Shown here: piece after piece, positions 26,577-35,383 of the stretch
How the letters are laid out: each line of letters begins with the position of its first letter
How positions within the stretch are numbered: position 1 is the first letter of the stretch
From: Staphylococcus intermedius NCTC 11048
GTDB lineage: Bacteria; Bacillota; Bacilli; Staphylococcales; Staphylococcaceae
Reading direction: 5' to 3'
DNA length: 64,000 nucleotides
Assembly (NCBI RefSeq): GCF_002902385.1
Contig: NZ_PPQH01000033.1
Span: forward strand, 1-64,000
Made by a program: the position numbers and the translations under genes
Notes under the pieces: generated by a model
The model's input: only the letters and a program-made list of their open reading frames with translations
Databases searched by the model: none
Told to the model about the DNA's origin: nothing

Positions 26577-27616
26577 TGCCACAACAACAGACAGAATTAC
26601 TCAATTTTTTACAAGCCTATTATCATCAAACGACAGAAATGATTATTTTTATTGATGCACAAGGGCAAGTCATTGATATGAACGAAGCAGCAAGACGTGT
26701 CATTTCACCGGATAATGATATGAGCGGTATTTCGACAACGATATGTGGTCGCTGTGAAGGTTATACAAACGAACATGCCTTACGCACATGTCAAAATTGT
26801 TTTCTCCAGTCTTCAGAAATTGGTGATACGACATTTCAAGTTTTTATGAAAACGACAGATAACAAAGTTGAACCATTTACAGCGACGTATCAGACGATTG
26901 ATGAAGAACGTCAAATTAAAGCTTTTACACTGCAAAATGTCACAGCGCAACTGCAACGACAAGAGAAACTGTATCAACGTAATATGATACAAAAGACGAT
27001 CGCAGCACAAGAGAACGAACGTAAGCGTATTTCACGGGAATTACATGACGGGGTCGTTCAAGAACTGATCAACGTTAATGTGGAAATGCGTTTATTGAAA
27101 TATCAAACCGATATGGATGTTCTACTCTCTAATGCTAAAAATATTGAAGGCTTAATGACAAAATTGATTGATGACTTGCGCAATTTATCATCAGAATTGC
27201 GTCCGTCTACATTAGATGATTTAGGATTAGATGCCGCATTTAAAACGTATTTCAAGCAGATGGAAAATAACTACGGTTTAGCAATAAATTATCATTTTGA
27301 TATTGACTCAGAGCGCTTTGACGTGGAGATCGAAACTGTCGTCTATCGTATCGTACAAGAAGCGGTGTTCAATGCGATGAAGTATGCGGGTGTTGATGAT
27401 GTTGATGTCATTATTCGCAAAGATGACCATTACCTTTATGCAGAAGTGTCAGATCAAGGGAGAGGATTTGAACCGAGTGATTCGCCTAAAGGATCAGGAT
27501 TAGGGCTTTATGGCATGTACGAACGTGCTGAACTGGTGAATGGAAAGCTCAATATTGAAACGCAAAAAGGAAAGGGTACGATTGTGTCACTCGAAGTACC
27601 CATCAGTCAAAAGTGA
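26576..27616 (+). CDS. nreB: oxygen-sensing histidine kinase NreB
   Basis: 346 residues. An N-terminal PAS domain carries four cysteines at 57, 60, 72 and 75 (CGRC ... CQNC) that in S. carnosus NreB hold an oxygen-labile [4Fe-4S] cluster. The HisKA_3-type dimerisation motif NERKRISRELHDGVVQEL puts the phosphorylated histidine at 157, and a C-terminal HATPase domain follows (EAVFNAMKYAGV, DQGRGFE, GSGLGLYGMYERAE). It is soluble, with no membrane segment. Start ATG overlaps the nreA stop (TAATG). It phosphorylates NreC when oxygen is low. Confidence 0.95.
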   Translation: MPQQQTELLNFLQAYYHQTTEMIIFIDAQGQVIDMNEAARRVISPDNDMSGISTTICGRCEGYTNEHALRTCQNCFLQSSEIGDTTFQVFMKTTDNKVEPFTATYQTIDEERQIKAFTLQNVTAQLQRQEKLYQRNMIQKTIAAQENERKRISRELHDGVVQELINVNVEMRLLKYQTDMDVLLSNAKNIEGLMTKLIDDLRNLSSELRPSTLDDLGLDAAFKTYFKQMENNYGLAINYHFDIDSERFDVEIETVVYRIVQEAVFNAMKYAGVDDVDVIIRKDDHYLYAEVSDQGRGFEPSDSPKGSGLGLYGMYERAELVNGKLNIETQKGKGTIVSLEVPISQK

Positions 27617-27628
27617 GGGGAATGTAGC

Positions 27629-28279
27629 ATGAGAATCGTAATAGCTGATGATCACGCTGTTGTACGTACCGGTTTTTCGATGATTTTAAACTTTCAAGAA
27701 GATATGGAAGTGGTGGGTACAGCTGCAGATGGTGTTGAAGCGTATCAAAAAGTGATGGAGCACACACCAGATGTTTTGATTATGGATTTGAGTATGCCAC
27801 CAGGGGAATCAGGTTTAATTGCGACAAGTAAAATTTTAGACAGTTTCCCGAATACCAAAATTTTGATACTCACCATGTATGACGATGAAGAATATTTATT
27901 TCACGTTTTGAGAAGTGGCGCGAGTGGTTATATTTTGAAGAATGCACCGGATGAACAATTATTGTTAGCCATTCGGACGGTGTACCAAGGCGAAACGTAT
28001 ATTGATCCGAAAATGACGACTTCTTTGGTGAAAGAGTTTGTTCATTCATCCAATGACGGAGAGTATTCGAATGATCCGTTTAAAGTGTTGTCGAAGCGGG
28101 AGTTGGAGATTTTGCCGTTGATTGCGAAAGGTTATGGGAATAAGGATATTGCTGAGAAACTGTTTGTATCGGTGAAGACGGTTGAGGCGCATAAAACGCG
28201 AATTATGGATAAGTTGAATTTGAAGTCGAAGCCGGAGTTAGTGGAGTATGCGTTGAAGAAGAAATTGTTGGATTTTTAG
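27629..28279 (+). CDS. nreC: response regulator NreC (LuxR/NarL family)
   Basis: 216 residues. The receiver domain has the acidic pair in [12 protein letters not shown], the phospho-acceptor aspartate in [14 protein letters not shown] (about residue 53), a conserved threonine in ILTMYDDEE and a lysine in YILKNAPDE. The LuxR-type helix-turn-helix is [20 protein letters not shown]... [16 protein letters not shown]. It activates nir, nar and narT, whose upstream regions here carry NreC-type palindromes. ATG has GAGGGG upstream. It is the last gene of narGHJI-nreABC. Confidence 0.95.
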   Translation: MRIVIADDHAVVRTGFSMILNFQEDMEVVGTAADGVEAYQKVMEHTPDVLIMDLSMPPGESGLIATSKILDSFPNTKILILTMYDDEEYLFHVLRSGASGYILKNAPDEQLLLAIRTVYQGETYIDPKMTTSLVKEFVHSSNDGEYSNDPFKVLSKRELEILPLIAKGYGNKDIAEKLFVSVKTVEAHKTRIMDKLNLKSKPELVEYALKKKLLDF

Positions 28280-28391
28280 TGTTTTAACATGTTGCTCATT
28301 TTAAAAGTTGGGGAACTAGGGTGACTTGGAACATGCTCTCTGACAAGTGTGGGTAGTAAAAACGTTTTCTGTTGCAGGCGTATGTTGCAAT

Positions 28392-28533
28392 GTTTGCTGC
28401 CTTGGGCTCGCGTTCTTAGGGGCTGCCCCTTCAACTAATCAACGCTTTCATTTTACTGTTACATTTGCAAAGGAAGCGTTGATGGATTTTCCGGGCCAGC
28501 TGATCCCTCAAGAGTCTCGCCCAGAATTGCAAA
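28392..28533 (+). repeat. dispersed inverted-repeat element, short form
   Basis: Outer GTTTGC...GCAAAC and TGGGC...GCCCA arms; mid stem GGGGCTGCCCC against GGGCCAGCTGATCCC; core stem TCAACGCTT against AAGCGTTGA. It sits about 110 bp after nreC, which has no other obvious terminator before it. Confidence 0.8.
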
Positions 28534-28555
28534 CGCTAGTGTTTTTAAACATTTC

Positions 28556-28600
28556 GAGTTGAGGATGGTACACGATATTTTGTGCCATCCTCAACTTTTA
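28556..28600 (+). terminator. terminator-like hairpin in block copy 1
   Basis: AGTTGAGGATGG pairs with CCATCCTCAACT around ACACGATATTTTGTG, which can itself pair, followed by TTTT. Likely terminator for narGHJI-nreABC transcripts. Confidence 0.75.
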
Positions 28601-28743
28601 ATTTGAAGTGGGTTATTGATACATTTTCATCCACTTCTTCTCACGCTGTTACTTCACGCAACTTATCTTTTTATATTAGAGTAAGGAGATAGAGAGTGTG
28701 GATGGTTGGTGAAGCATTTTCTGTTGCAGGCGTTTGTTGTAAT

Positions 28744-29032
28744 GTTTGCTGCCTTGGGCTCGCGTTCCTAGGGGCTGACCCTTCAACTAAATTCGGCTTG
28801 ATTAAAGTGCACACTGGAAGGAAGCCGAATTGGATTTTGGGAGCAGTACAGAAATCTTATGTGTAACAAAGATTTCGTCGTACTGCCCCCGCAAGGTTGA
28901 CTAGACTTCTCAAAAGCATCAGCATTGAGAAGTCAGACAGCTACTGCGTTAAACAGTAGCCACTATTAATCAGTAGTAATCCTAATTAGATGTTTATTTT
29001 ATCCCTCAGGAGTCTCGCCCAGAATTGCAAAC
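28744..29032 (+). repeat. dispersed inverted-repeat element, long form with extra module
   Basis: It has the same outer arms as the neighbouring copy and a core stem ATTCGGCTT / AAGCCGAAT. After GGATTTT the mid-right arm is replaced by a module (28843-28960) with three hairpins: GCAGTACAGAAATC / GATTTCGTCGTACTGC, ACTTCTCA / TGAGAAGT and GCTACTG / CAGTAGC. The element then resumes at ATCCCTCAGGAGTCTCGCCC. The module recurs at 36.6 kb (inverted) and 62.5 kb. Confidence 0.8.
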
Positions 29033-29054
29033 GGTTGTGTTTTAAAACATTTCG

Positions 29055-29099
29055 AGTTGAGGATGGTACACGATATTTTGTGCCATCCTCAACTTTTAA
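29055..29099 (+). terminator. terminator-like hairpin in block copy 2
   Basis: Identical stem to 28556-28600 (AGTTGAGGATGG / CCATCCTCAACT) with the TTTT tail, part of the duplicated block. Confidence 0.7.
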
Positions 29100-29272
29100 T
29101 TTGAAGTGGGTTATTGATATATTTTCATCCACTTCTTCTGACGTTGTTACTTCACACAACTTTTCCTTTTATGTAAGAGGGAAATAGAGAGAGGTTCGTA
29201 TTTGAAACATTTTCTGTTGTAGGTATATGTCGTCATTCAAATTTGTAAGCGCGCACGATCACTTTCGATTGT

Positions 29273-29308
29273 TAGGGGATACGCTATGCAAGAATAGGGG
29301 AACTCCTT
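29273..29308. promoter_or_regulatory. paired NreC-type sites upstream of narT
   Basis: TAGGG-GATA-CGCTA (29273-29286) has one mismatch to TAGGG-N4-CCCTA, and TAGGG-GAAC-TCCTT (29295-29308) has two. The centres are 22 bp apart, like the pairs before nir (25 bp) and nar (21 bp). Confidence 0.5.
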
Positions 29309-29423
29309 ATGTTATAAATTTCACAATAGCATTAAACTAAAGGTGAAATCTAATCAGGTATTTCATTTTGAACGAAAACTGACGTTCAACTTGATGCATC
29401 TAGTAAAGAAAGGTGAATGAGAA

Positions 29424-30602
29424 ATGAATCAATCGAAAGGTGGCGTACAACTCGCGCTCCAAACACTCAGCCTTGTTGCAGGGTTTATGGCGTGGAGTAT
29501 CATTGCACCATTAATTCCATTTATTTCACAAGATATTAAAATTTCCAGCGGTCAACTCTCAATTATTTTGGCCATCCCAGTGATCTTAGGGTCTGTTCTT
29601 CGTGTACCTTTTGGCTATTTAACAAACATTGTTGGCGCAAAATGGGTGTTTTTCACGAGCTTTATTGTGTTGCTCGTACCGATATTTTTACTGAGTCAAG
29701 CGGGATCTCCTGGGGCATTAATGTTTGCAGGGTTCTTCCTTGGGGTCGGGGGCGCGATTTTCTCAGTAGGTGTCACAGCACTTCCGAAATATTTTTCAAA
29801 AGATAAAGTCGGTCTTGCAAACGGTATTTATGGTATGGGGAACTTAGGGACAGCGGTCTCTTCATTTTTAGCACCACCGATTGCAGGTGTCATCGGATGG
29901 CAAAATACTGTACGAAGTTATTTAATTGTCATGGCAGTATTTGCAATCATTATGTTCTTTTTAGGGGACAATAAAGAACCTAAAGTGAAAGTGCCACTTG
30001 TAGAACAAACACGTATTTTAATGAAAAACTATAAACTGTATTATTTAAGCTTATGGTACTTTATTACATTTGGCTCATTTGTCGCATTTGGTCTATTTTT
30101 ACCGAACTTCCTCGTACAAAATTTCGGTATTGATAAAGTTGATGCAGGGATTCGTACAGGTGTGTTTATCGCATTAGCGACATGTTTAAGACCTCTTGGC
30201 GGTATTTTAGGGGATAAATTTAACGCGGTAACGATGCTGAAAATTTTCTTCTCGATTATGATTATAGGTGCTTTTATCTTAGGTATTTCAAGTCACATTT
30301 CACTATTTACAATTGGCTGTTTAACAGTGAGTGTTTGTGCTGGTATTGGTAATGGACTCGTGTTTAAATTAGTCCCACACTATTTCACAAAAGAAGCGGG
30401 TGTCGCTAACGGTATTGTCTCAATGATGGGTGGTCTAGGCGGATTCTTCCCACCCCTTGTCATTTCTGCTGTAACATCTATCACAGGTACGAGTCATTTC
30501 GCATTTATCTTATTATGTGTATTCGGCTTAATTGCACTGGTTACGATGTTTAACTTATCTAAACGTGAAAAGGCAGCGGAAAATAAAGCAACTGTTTCAT
30601 AA
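29424..30602 (+). CDS. narT: nitrate/nitrite transporter (MFS, NNP family)
   Basis: 392 residues with 12 predicted membrane helices. It shows the nitrate/nitrite porter pattern: [18 protein letters not shown] at the start, [17 protein letters not shown], and the glycine-rich family signatures [21 protein letters not shown] and [15 protein letters not shown] (TM5 and TM11). It imports nitrate for NarGHI and may export nitrite. The sequence is closely related to staphylococcal NarT (NarK). The ATG at 29424 follows GAAAGGTG. In S. aureus it lies near nreABC as here. It ends at a hairpin at 30655-30692. Confidence 0.93.
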   Translation: MNQSKGGVQLALQTLSLVAGFMAWSIIAPLIPFISQDIKISSGQLSIILAIPVILGSVLRVPFGYLTNIVGAKWVFFTSFIVLLVPIFLLSQAGSPGALMFAGFFLGVGGAIFSVGVTALPKYFSKDKVGLANGIYGMGNLGTAVSSFLAPPIAGVIGWQNTVRSYLIVMAVFAIIMFFLGDNKEPKVKVPLVEQTRILMKNYKLYYLSLWYFITFGSFVAFGLFLPNFLVQNFGIDKVDAGIRTGVFIALATCLRPLGGILGDKFNAVTMLKIFFSIMIIGAFILGISSHISLFTIGCLTVSVCAGIGNGLVFKLVPHYFTKEAGVANGIVSMMGGLGGFFPPLVISAVTSITGTSHFAFILLCVFGLIALVTMFNLSKREKAAENKATVS

Positions 30603-30654
30603 CATTAAGTCATACAAAGTTGTATCATTAAAAGTAAATATATGAATCAAAATT

Positions 30655-30692
30655 TAGGACCGAGAGATGTGACGTTTCTCAGTCCTATTTTT
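30655..30692 (+). terminator. terminator after narT
   Basis: AGGAC-GAGA pairs with TCTC-GTCCT and is followed by ATTTTT. It lies just before the end of the convergent RocB-like gene. Confidence 0.75.
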
Positions 30693-30703
30693 GATTTCAA
30701 ACG

Positions 30704-32317
30704 TCAGTCACACGAAAGTGATGATAAGAAATGTGTTTTGATCACGGCTTCTAAAATGACAGGTAATTCCTCAAAGGCACTCTGTTGGTGTATACGTTCA
30801 GTGACTTTATGCGCATCTTTACCTATTGGCCCGCAATTGAGAAAAGGGGCTTGAATCCGTTCAATCGCTTCAAAAGGAATGTGATACGTTTGTCCAAATA
30901 CAGGTGTGTGATCGCGAAATGCGTCAAATCCTGAGCCGTTTGGAGATGGGGCAACGTAGCTCAAATCACTAATTCCGTTAAAATAGTGAATGCGTTTTGA
31001 TACACGATTAAAGTGTTGTTTTGCAGTATCCGTAATCGTTTGTTTAATGGCTTCAACTAAAGGATGAAACGATGCATTCGTTGCTGGATAATAGGGTGGT
31101 GCAAAGAATGTAATCACGACAGGTCCCAGTGATTTGCATAGACGAATAAGTTGATCAATGATTGCGATAGACTGTTCATGGGGTGCTTGGTCGTTTTGAA
31201 TGGTACGGTCAATCAATGCTTGTACCGTGCTTTTACCATGATGTTGACATGCATAGTGATACAATTCTTGATAGGACATCAGTTGAAGTTCAGGCATGGG
31301 TGCAACGTCTTCAGTCACCATCCGTTCTATGTATGCGCGCCAAGCTTTATTCACCCCCGCTTTGACTGCATCATTAAATTGCTGAAAAACATCATTTGCG
31401 TTCTGTTTGAATAAAAAAAGATTAAATAAAGCTGCTGTGCGGAATGGCGTTTGGACATCGTAATGATGTTTAATATCACTCAGTTTTAATGTGACAGGAA
31501 AAGGTGTGGATTCACCTTCAAATGTTTCTTTAAAACGCGTGCTATATTCAATTTCTTGAAGAATATAACTCATCACAAAATTGGAACTTAGACCGAGTGC
31601 AGGCGTTCCCACATGTGTTTCGCGGCCATTCACGAACACACCTGGCATAATTTTACCGATTGAACCACTGTAAAAATAATGGACGTCATTGCCTTGTTGT
31701 TGAAATGTGGGTTCACTATTGAGATGTAAGACGATTTCGAGTTGATGTTGCTGACAAAGTTGATCTAAGTAGGCCACTGCGGCATGCATCCCTTTTGAAG
31801 TGACTTCTTCGTCTGGAACAGTGATTAAAATGAGATTGATATCCCATTCTTCAATGATCGCTTTTTCAATGAGTGACATATGTAACATAAGGCCTGGCTT
31901 CATATCCATACTGCCACGTCCAAATAAATACTGTCCTGACAGAATATCGGTTTGAACGTCTTTATCAAAATCCTCGATATGCGCTTGAAAAGTTGCAGTG
32001 AGGGCATCCATATCATATGCATCAGATTGGTATAAACCAAAATCTTCAATGCCTACTGTATCGAAATGACTGATACATGTGACAGCTTTGTGAGATGTTG
32101 CCCCTTGATATAATGCGATGACTGCATGTCGACCGTCGTCAGTCGGCACGAGGTGGATCTGCTCTGGACGGGCTTTGAAATAATCGAGAGACATCAATTT
32201 GTCTTTCACTAAATAAGGAAATGATTGTTCACCGTCTGAATGGGTTACACTTTGATGTGCAACGAGTTGTTTTAATAGTAATGCTCTTCCTGCTGCTGTT
32301 TGCCATTGTGCTTTCAT
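30704..32317 (-). CDS. M20-family peptidase related to RocB
   Basis: 537 residues on the minus strand. Zn-peptidase motifs of the M20/ArgE clan: ISHFDTVG (about 80), GRGSMDMKPG (about 136, the bridging aspartate) and PDEEVTSKG (about 170, the catalytic glutamate pair). The long insertion and C-terminal half fit the RocB type of arginine-degradation proteins, whose exact substrate is unclear. The ATG at 32317 is chosen because AAGGAG lies 8 nt upstream; the frame extends to 32350 without a site. It is transcribed alone, convergent with narT. Confidence 0.8.
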   Translation of the reverse strand: MKAQWQTAAGRALLLKQLVAHQSVTHSDGEQSFPYLVKDKLMSLDYFKARPEQIHLVPTDDGRHAVIALYQGATSHKAVTCISHFDTVGIEDFGLYQSDAYDMDALTATFQAHIEDFDKDVQTDILSGQYLFGRGSMDMKPGLMLHMSLIEKAIIEEWDINLILITVPDEEVTSKGMHAAVAYLDQLCQQHQLEIVLHLNSEPTFQQQGNDVHYFYSGSIGKIMPGVFVNGRETHVGTPALGLSSNFVMSYILQEIEYSTRFKETFEGESTPFPVTLKLSDIKHHYDVQTPFRTAALFNLFLFKQNANDVFQQFNDAVKAGVNKAWRAYIERMVTEDVAPMPELQLMSYQELYHYACQHHGKSTVQALIDRTIQNDQAPHEQSIAIIDQLIRLCKSLGPVVITFFAPPYYPATNASFHPLVEAIKQTITDTAKQHFNRVSKRIHYFNGISDLSYVAPSPNGSGFDAFRDHTPVFGQTYHIPFEAIERIQAPFLNCGPIGKDAHKVTERIHQQSAFEELPVILEAVIKTHFLSSLSCD

Positions 32318-32501
32318 ACTATCTTCTCCTTTGTGTACCGTTTCCAGCATACAATCTCATTGTAAGTGTTTTCATAACGTTTGCCAATTGCTTCGACCGA
32401 CTTTATGACGTTTATGTGACGGCGGAAGTTCTCTTAGATGTCTCAAACTGATTTGTGTTAAGATAGTAAAATAAGATAGTACAAAAGTGGGGGCATATGA
32501 C

Positions 32502-32858
32502 ATGTTAAAAAAAATAATCGGTATTATTTTGTCACTCATCGTTTTATTTATCCTCGTTGCCGGTGCATTTTTTGCGTTTAAAGGATACCAAAAAAGCCAA
32601 AATTTAAAGATGATTGATCAATATTTAACTGAAAACCATTTGAAAGATAAAGTTATTGAGGAAAAAGATGAGTACGACCCAAGAAAAGGGATCTTTTATA
32701 AAGAGTTAAAATTAGAAGGCGATGAAAAAAATACATACATTGCACAACCGATCCATATGAAACGTGGATTTTTCTTACAAGGATTTAATACTGAAACGAA
32801 AAAGCATGATAAAAAGGCAAAGTATAGTTTCTTTGACGAAGATTATAAGTTGAAATAA
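32502..32858 (+). CDS. YxeA-family small secreted/membrane protein
   Basis: 118 residues. The N-terminal hydrophobic segment (about 5-27) is a signal peptide or anchor; it is followed by a hydrophilic domain with YYxxL-type and KxxKxY patterns ending KAKYSFFDEDYKLK, as in the Bacillus YxeA (DUF1093) family. Function unknown. ATG at 32502 with GGGGG 8 nt upstream is preferred over 32487. Terminator at 32941-32977. Confidence 0.7.
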   Translation: MLKKIIGIILSLIVLFILVAGAFFAFKGYQKSQNLKMIDQYLTENHLKDKVIEEKDEYDPRKGIFYKELKLEGDEKNTYIAQPIHMKRGFFLQGFNTETKKHDKKAKYSFFDEDYKLK

Positions 32859-32940
32859 CTGGTTTTAATGGCTGCGTACCATCATGGATATTTTACAATG
32901 ACTGATGGGGACGCGCTGTACAATATGTATAAACAGATGA

Positions 32941-32977
32941 AAAAAGACTCGGACAATTCAATGTGCCGAGTCTTTTT
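32941..32977 (+). terminator. bidirectional terminator between yxeA-like and ldh-like genes
   Basis: AAAAAGACTCGG pairs with CCGAGTCTTTTT; the T-run is present on both strands, which suits the convergent genes. Confidence 0.85.
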
Positions 32978-33010
32978 GTACTTTAACTGATATGCTGTAT
33001 GGTTCTAACA

Positions 33011-33958
33011 CTATTTCACAGATTCTGCTGTTTCTATTGCTTTTTGAATGTAGTCAACGGATTGATCGAGTGCCGCTTTTTCTTCCTCATCTAACAAAAT
33101 TGGGAATACTTCGTGGTGACCGTCTCGATTTACACGTGTCGGTAAACTGAAAGCGACATTTGTATAATCGTATACATTTTGATGAACGGTAGAAATCGGT
33201 AAAATGCGATTTTCATCATAAAAAATGGCTTCTGCTAAATCGACAGCAACACGTGAAATGGCAGAATTCGTCCAACCTTTTTTACGCATCACATCAAAGG
33301 AAACTTGATCGATTTGGTCACGAATACCCTGTTTCGAAATTGGTGTGGCACCACTCAGTTGTTCATATTCTTCCAATGACATCCCAGCAATACGGACACG
33401 ACTCCATACTGGAACAGTCGTTTTACCATGTTCACCAATCACAAACGCTTCAACACTTTTTGGGTCAACTTGATAATGATCGGCAATTAAAGTACGAAAA
33501 CGTGTCGATTCTAACATCGTACCTGTTCCCATGATTTTATGGTGTGGATAGTTGTATTGTGTTTCAGCAATATATGTCATTGTATCTACAGGGTTTGAGA
33601 TCATCATTATATGTGGAGATGTTGTCACTGTAGTAATTTGCGCCATAATTTCTTGAATGATCTTCGTGTTGTGTGCTGTCAATTTCGTACGATCTGCCAT
33701 ATCAGCATTGGAAGGAATGCTCGCAGAAATAATAATGAGATCAACATCTTTTAACATATCGTAAGTGCCGACTTTAATACGTGTACGGTGTGTTCCGCTT
33801 AATCCTTGATAATGCACGTGATCGAGTGCTTCACCTTCTACAGTGTCAAGATTTGTATCAATTAAAATGATTTCTTGGAACAAACCTGTATATTGAATGT
33901 CTGTTAAAATCTGGCTGCCTACGCGTCCTAAACCGATAAGTGCTACTTTGTTGCCCAT
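33011..33958 (-). CDS. L-lactate dehydrogenase-like NAD-dependent 2-hydroxyacid dehydrogenase
   Basis: 315 residues of the LDH/MDH family. NAD-binding ALIGLGRVGSQ (about 5-15) with an acidic residue at the end of strand two (LIDTN); substrate-loop ADRTKLTAHNTKI with its arginine; NPVDTMTYI; and the catalytic histidine in VIGEHGKTTVPVW (about 180). The sequence diverges clearly from the main staphylococcal Ldh1/Ldh2 enzymes (e.g. ASIPSNADM in place of the usual loop), so it could act on lactate or a branched 2-hydroxyacid. ATG at 33958 has AGGAGGGA just upstream. It is divergent from the M42 peptidase gene. Confidence 0.8.
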   Translation of the reverse strand: MGNKVALIGLGRVGSQILTDIQYTGLFQEIILIDTNLDTVEGEALDHVHYQGLSGTHRTRIKVGTYDMLKDVDLIIISASIPSNADMADRTKLTAHNTKIIQEIMAQITTVTTSPHIMMISNPVDTMTYIAETQYNYPHHKIMGTGTMLESTRFRTLIADHYQVDPKSVEAFVIGEHGKTTVPVWSRVRIAGMSLEEYEQLSGATPISKQGIRDQIDQVSFDVMRKKGWTNSAISRVAVDLAEAIFYDENRILPISTVHQNVYDYTNVAFSLPTRVNRDGHHEVFPILLDEEEKAALDQSVDYIQKAIETAESVK

Positions 33959-34138
33959 TTAAAAATCCCTCCTGAAGTTGTATCAAATTAGATGATTTCA
34001 GTGATTTATATATTGATAATACTAGTATAAACATTGTGAAAGATCAGATGCAATGACAATCCATTCATCGTCAGACACATTTTTCAGAATTTTTGGTATG
34101 ATAAACAAGACACATCCTATGAAGGGGGACAATGAATA

Positions 34139-35212
34139 ATGAAAGAGACAAAAGCATTACTCCAACAATTAACAGACCTTAATGGCATTGCAGGTCACGA
34201 ATACAATGTGAAAAAGGTGATGAACGACCTATTAGAACCGAATAGCGACGAAATGATTTATGACAATTTAGGTGGCGTGTTCGGTAAAAAGCACTCAAAA
34301 ACAGGTCAACGTACGATTATGATTGCGGGTCACCTTGATGAAATTGGCTTTATGATTACCAAAATAGATGACAATGGCTTTATTCGTTTCACACAAGTCG
34401 GAAGTTGGTGGAATCAAGTGATGTTATCGCAAAAAGTGACGATCACGACAGATGAAGGTCGCCAAATTCGCGGTATTATCGGTTCGAAGCCACCACATGT
34501 ATTAACACCTGAAGAACGCAAACGCCCAGTGGATATGAAAAATATGTTTATCGATGTAGGGGCAAAAGATAAAGCTGAAGTTGAAGCGGCAGGTATTGAA
34601 ATCGGCAATATGATTACGCCATATTCAGAATTTGAAACATTACTCAATGAAGATTATATGACCGCGAAAGCATTTGACAATCGTTTTGGCTGTGCTGTTG
34701 CAGTCGATGTAATGGACGAGCTCAAAAACGAAAACATTGACATTAATTTAGTTGCGGGTGCCAATGTCCAAGAGGAAGTCGGTTTACGTGGTGCAAAAGT
34801 TGCCGCGCACAAAGTGAAACCGGATTTAGCCATTGCTGTAGATGTCGGCGTTGCATATGATACACCTGGATTAGAAAGTAACGGAGACACGAAAGTAGGG
34901 CAAGGTCCTATCGTGTTAAATTTAGATGCTACAAATATCGGGCATGTCGGCTTAATTCGTCACGTGAAAAAAGTGGCTAAAGCAAATGGTATCGACTTAC
35001 AATGGGATTCGCTTCCAGGTGGCGGTACAGATGCCGGAAGCTTCCATACAGCATTAGACGGTATTCCTTCCATCGCATTGTCATTGCCATTACGTTATAT
35101 GCATTCAAATGTATCTATCATTAGCCAAAAAGATTATCAAGCTGTCGTTAAATTAGTAACTGAAATCATTCGCGCATTAAATGATGACACAGTCGACGAA
35201 ATCATTTGGTAA
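34139..35212 (+). CDS. M42-family aminopeptidase
   Basis: 357 residues. Dinuclear-metal motifs of the M42 family: AGHLDEIGFMI (about 67-77), KAFDNRFGCA (about 180), ANVQEEVGLRGAK with the catalytic glutamates (about 212), VDVGVAYDT and GGGTDAGSFHTA, and a final HSNVS histidine near 322. Related enzymes are cobalt- or zinc-dependent glutamyl/general aminopeptidases or deblocking peptidases that form large dodecameric shells. ATG at 34139 has GGGGGA upstream. Terminator hairpin at 35234-35278. Confidence 0.85.
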   Translation: MKETKALLQQLTDLNGIAGHEYNVKKVMNDLLEPNSDEMIYDNLGGVFGKKHSKTGQRTIMIAGHLDEIGFMITKIDDNGFIRFTQVGSWWNQVMLSQKVTITTDEGRQIRGIIGSKPPHVLTPEERKRPVDMKNMFIDVGAKDKAEVEAAGIEIGNMITPYSEFETLLNEDYMTAKAFDNRFGCAVAVDVMDELKNENIDINLVAGANVQEEVGLRGAKVAAHKVKPDLAIAVDVGVAYDTPGLESNGDTKVGQGPIVLNLDATNIGHVGLIRHVKKVAKANGIDLQWDSLPGGGTDAGSFHTALDGIPSIALSLPLRYMHSNVSIISQKDYQAVVKLVTEIIRALNDDTVDEIIW

Positions 35213-35233
35213 AGCATTTAAAATGTCGGATTG

Positions 35234-35278
35234 AGCAGAATGTCGCGTGTTCTATTGAACAGTGGCGTTCTGCTTTTA
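35234..35278 (+). terminator. terminator after the M42 peptidase gene
   Basis: AGCAGAA pairs with TTCTGCT, with an inner GTTC/GAAC hairpin, followed by TTTT. Confidence 0.65.
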
Positions 35279-35383
35279 ATATTGCATGATAAAAGTGAAG
35301 GGAAGGCAACAAAAAGGTATTGTCTTCATCATAGAGTCATGATAGATTAGACAAAACTAAAACGACAGCAGAGGGGGCTTACT

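Larger units (their letters stand above)
28361..29235 (+). repeat. tandemly duplicated intergenic block carrying two dispersed elements
   Basis: A unit beginning TTTTCTGTTGCAGGCG occurs at 28364 and 28717, with a truncated third start (TTTTCTGTTGTAGGTA) at about 29207. Unit 1 (about 350 bp) and unit 2 (about 490 bp) are nearly identical in order: dispersed element, GTTGAGGATGG hairpin, GAAGTGGG...CCACTTC hairpin. Unit 2 is longer only because a ~160-bp segment with the extra hairpin module is present. No coding capacity is convincing. Confidence 0.8.

Noticed and set aside
28347-28562. 71-codon open frame on the plus strand
   Set aside because: It lies entirely within the duplicated repeat block and crosses the inverted-repeat element; a related frame at 28990-29187 exists only because the block is duplicated.
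28838-28999. hairpin module considered as a tRNA-like or T-box RNA
   Set aside because: Three hairpins are present but there is no tRNA-type anticodon/T-arm signature, no T-box sequence and no downstream aminoacylation or amino-acid gene.
30642-30854. 70-codon plus-strand open frame after narT
   Set aside because: It covers the narT terminator and the 3' end of the convergent RocB-like gene, with no ribosome binding site.
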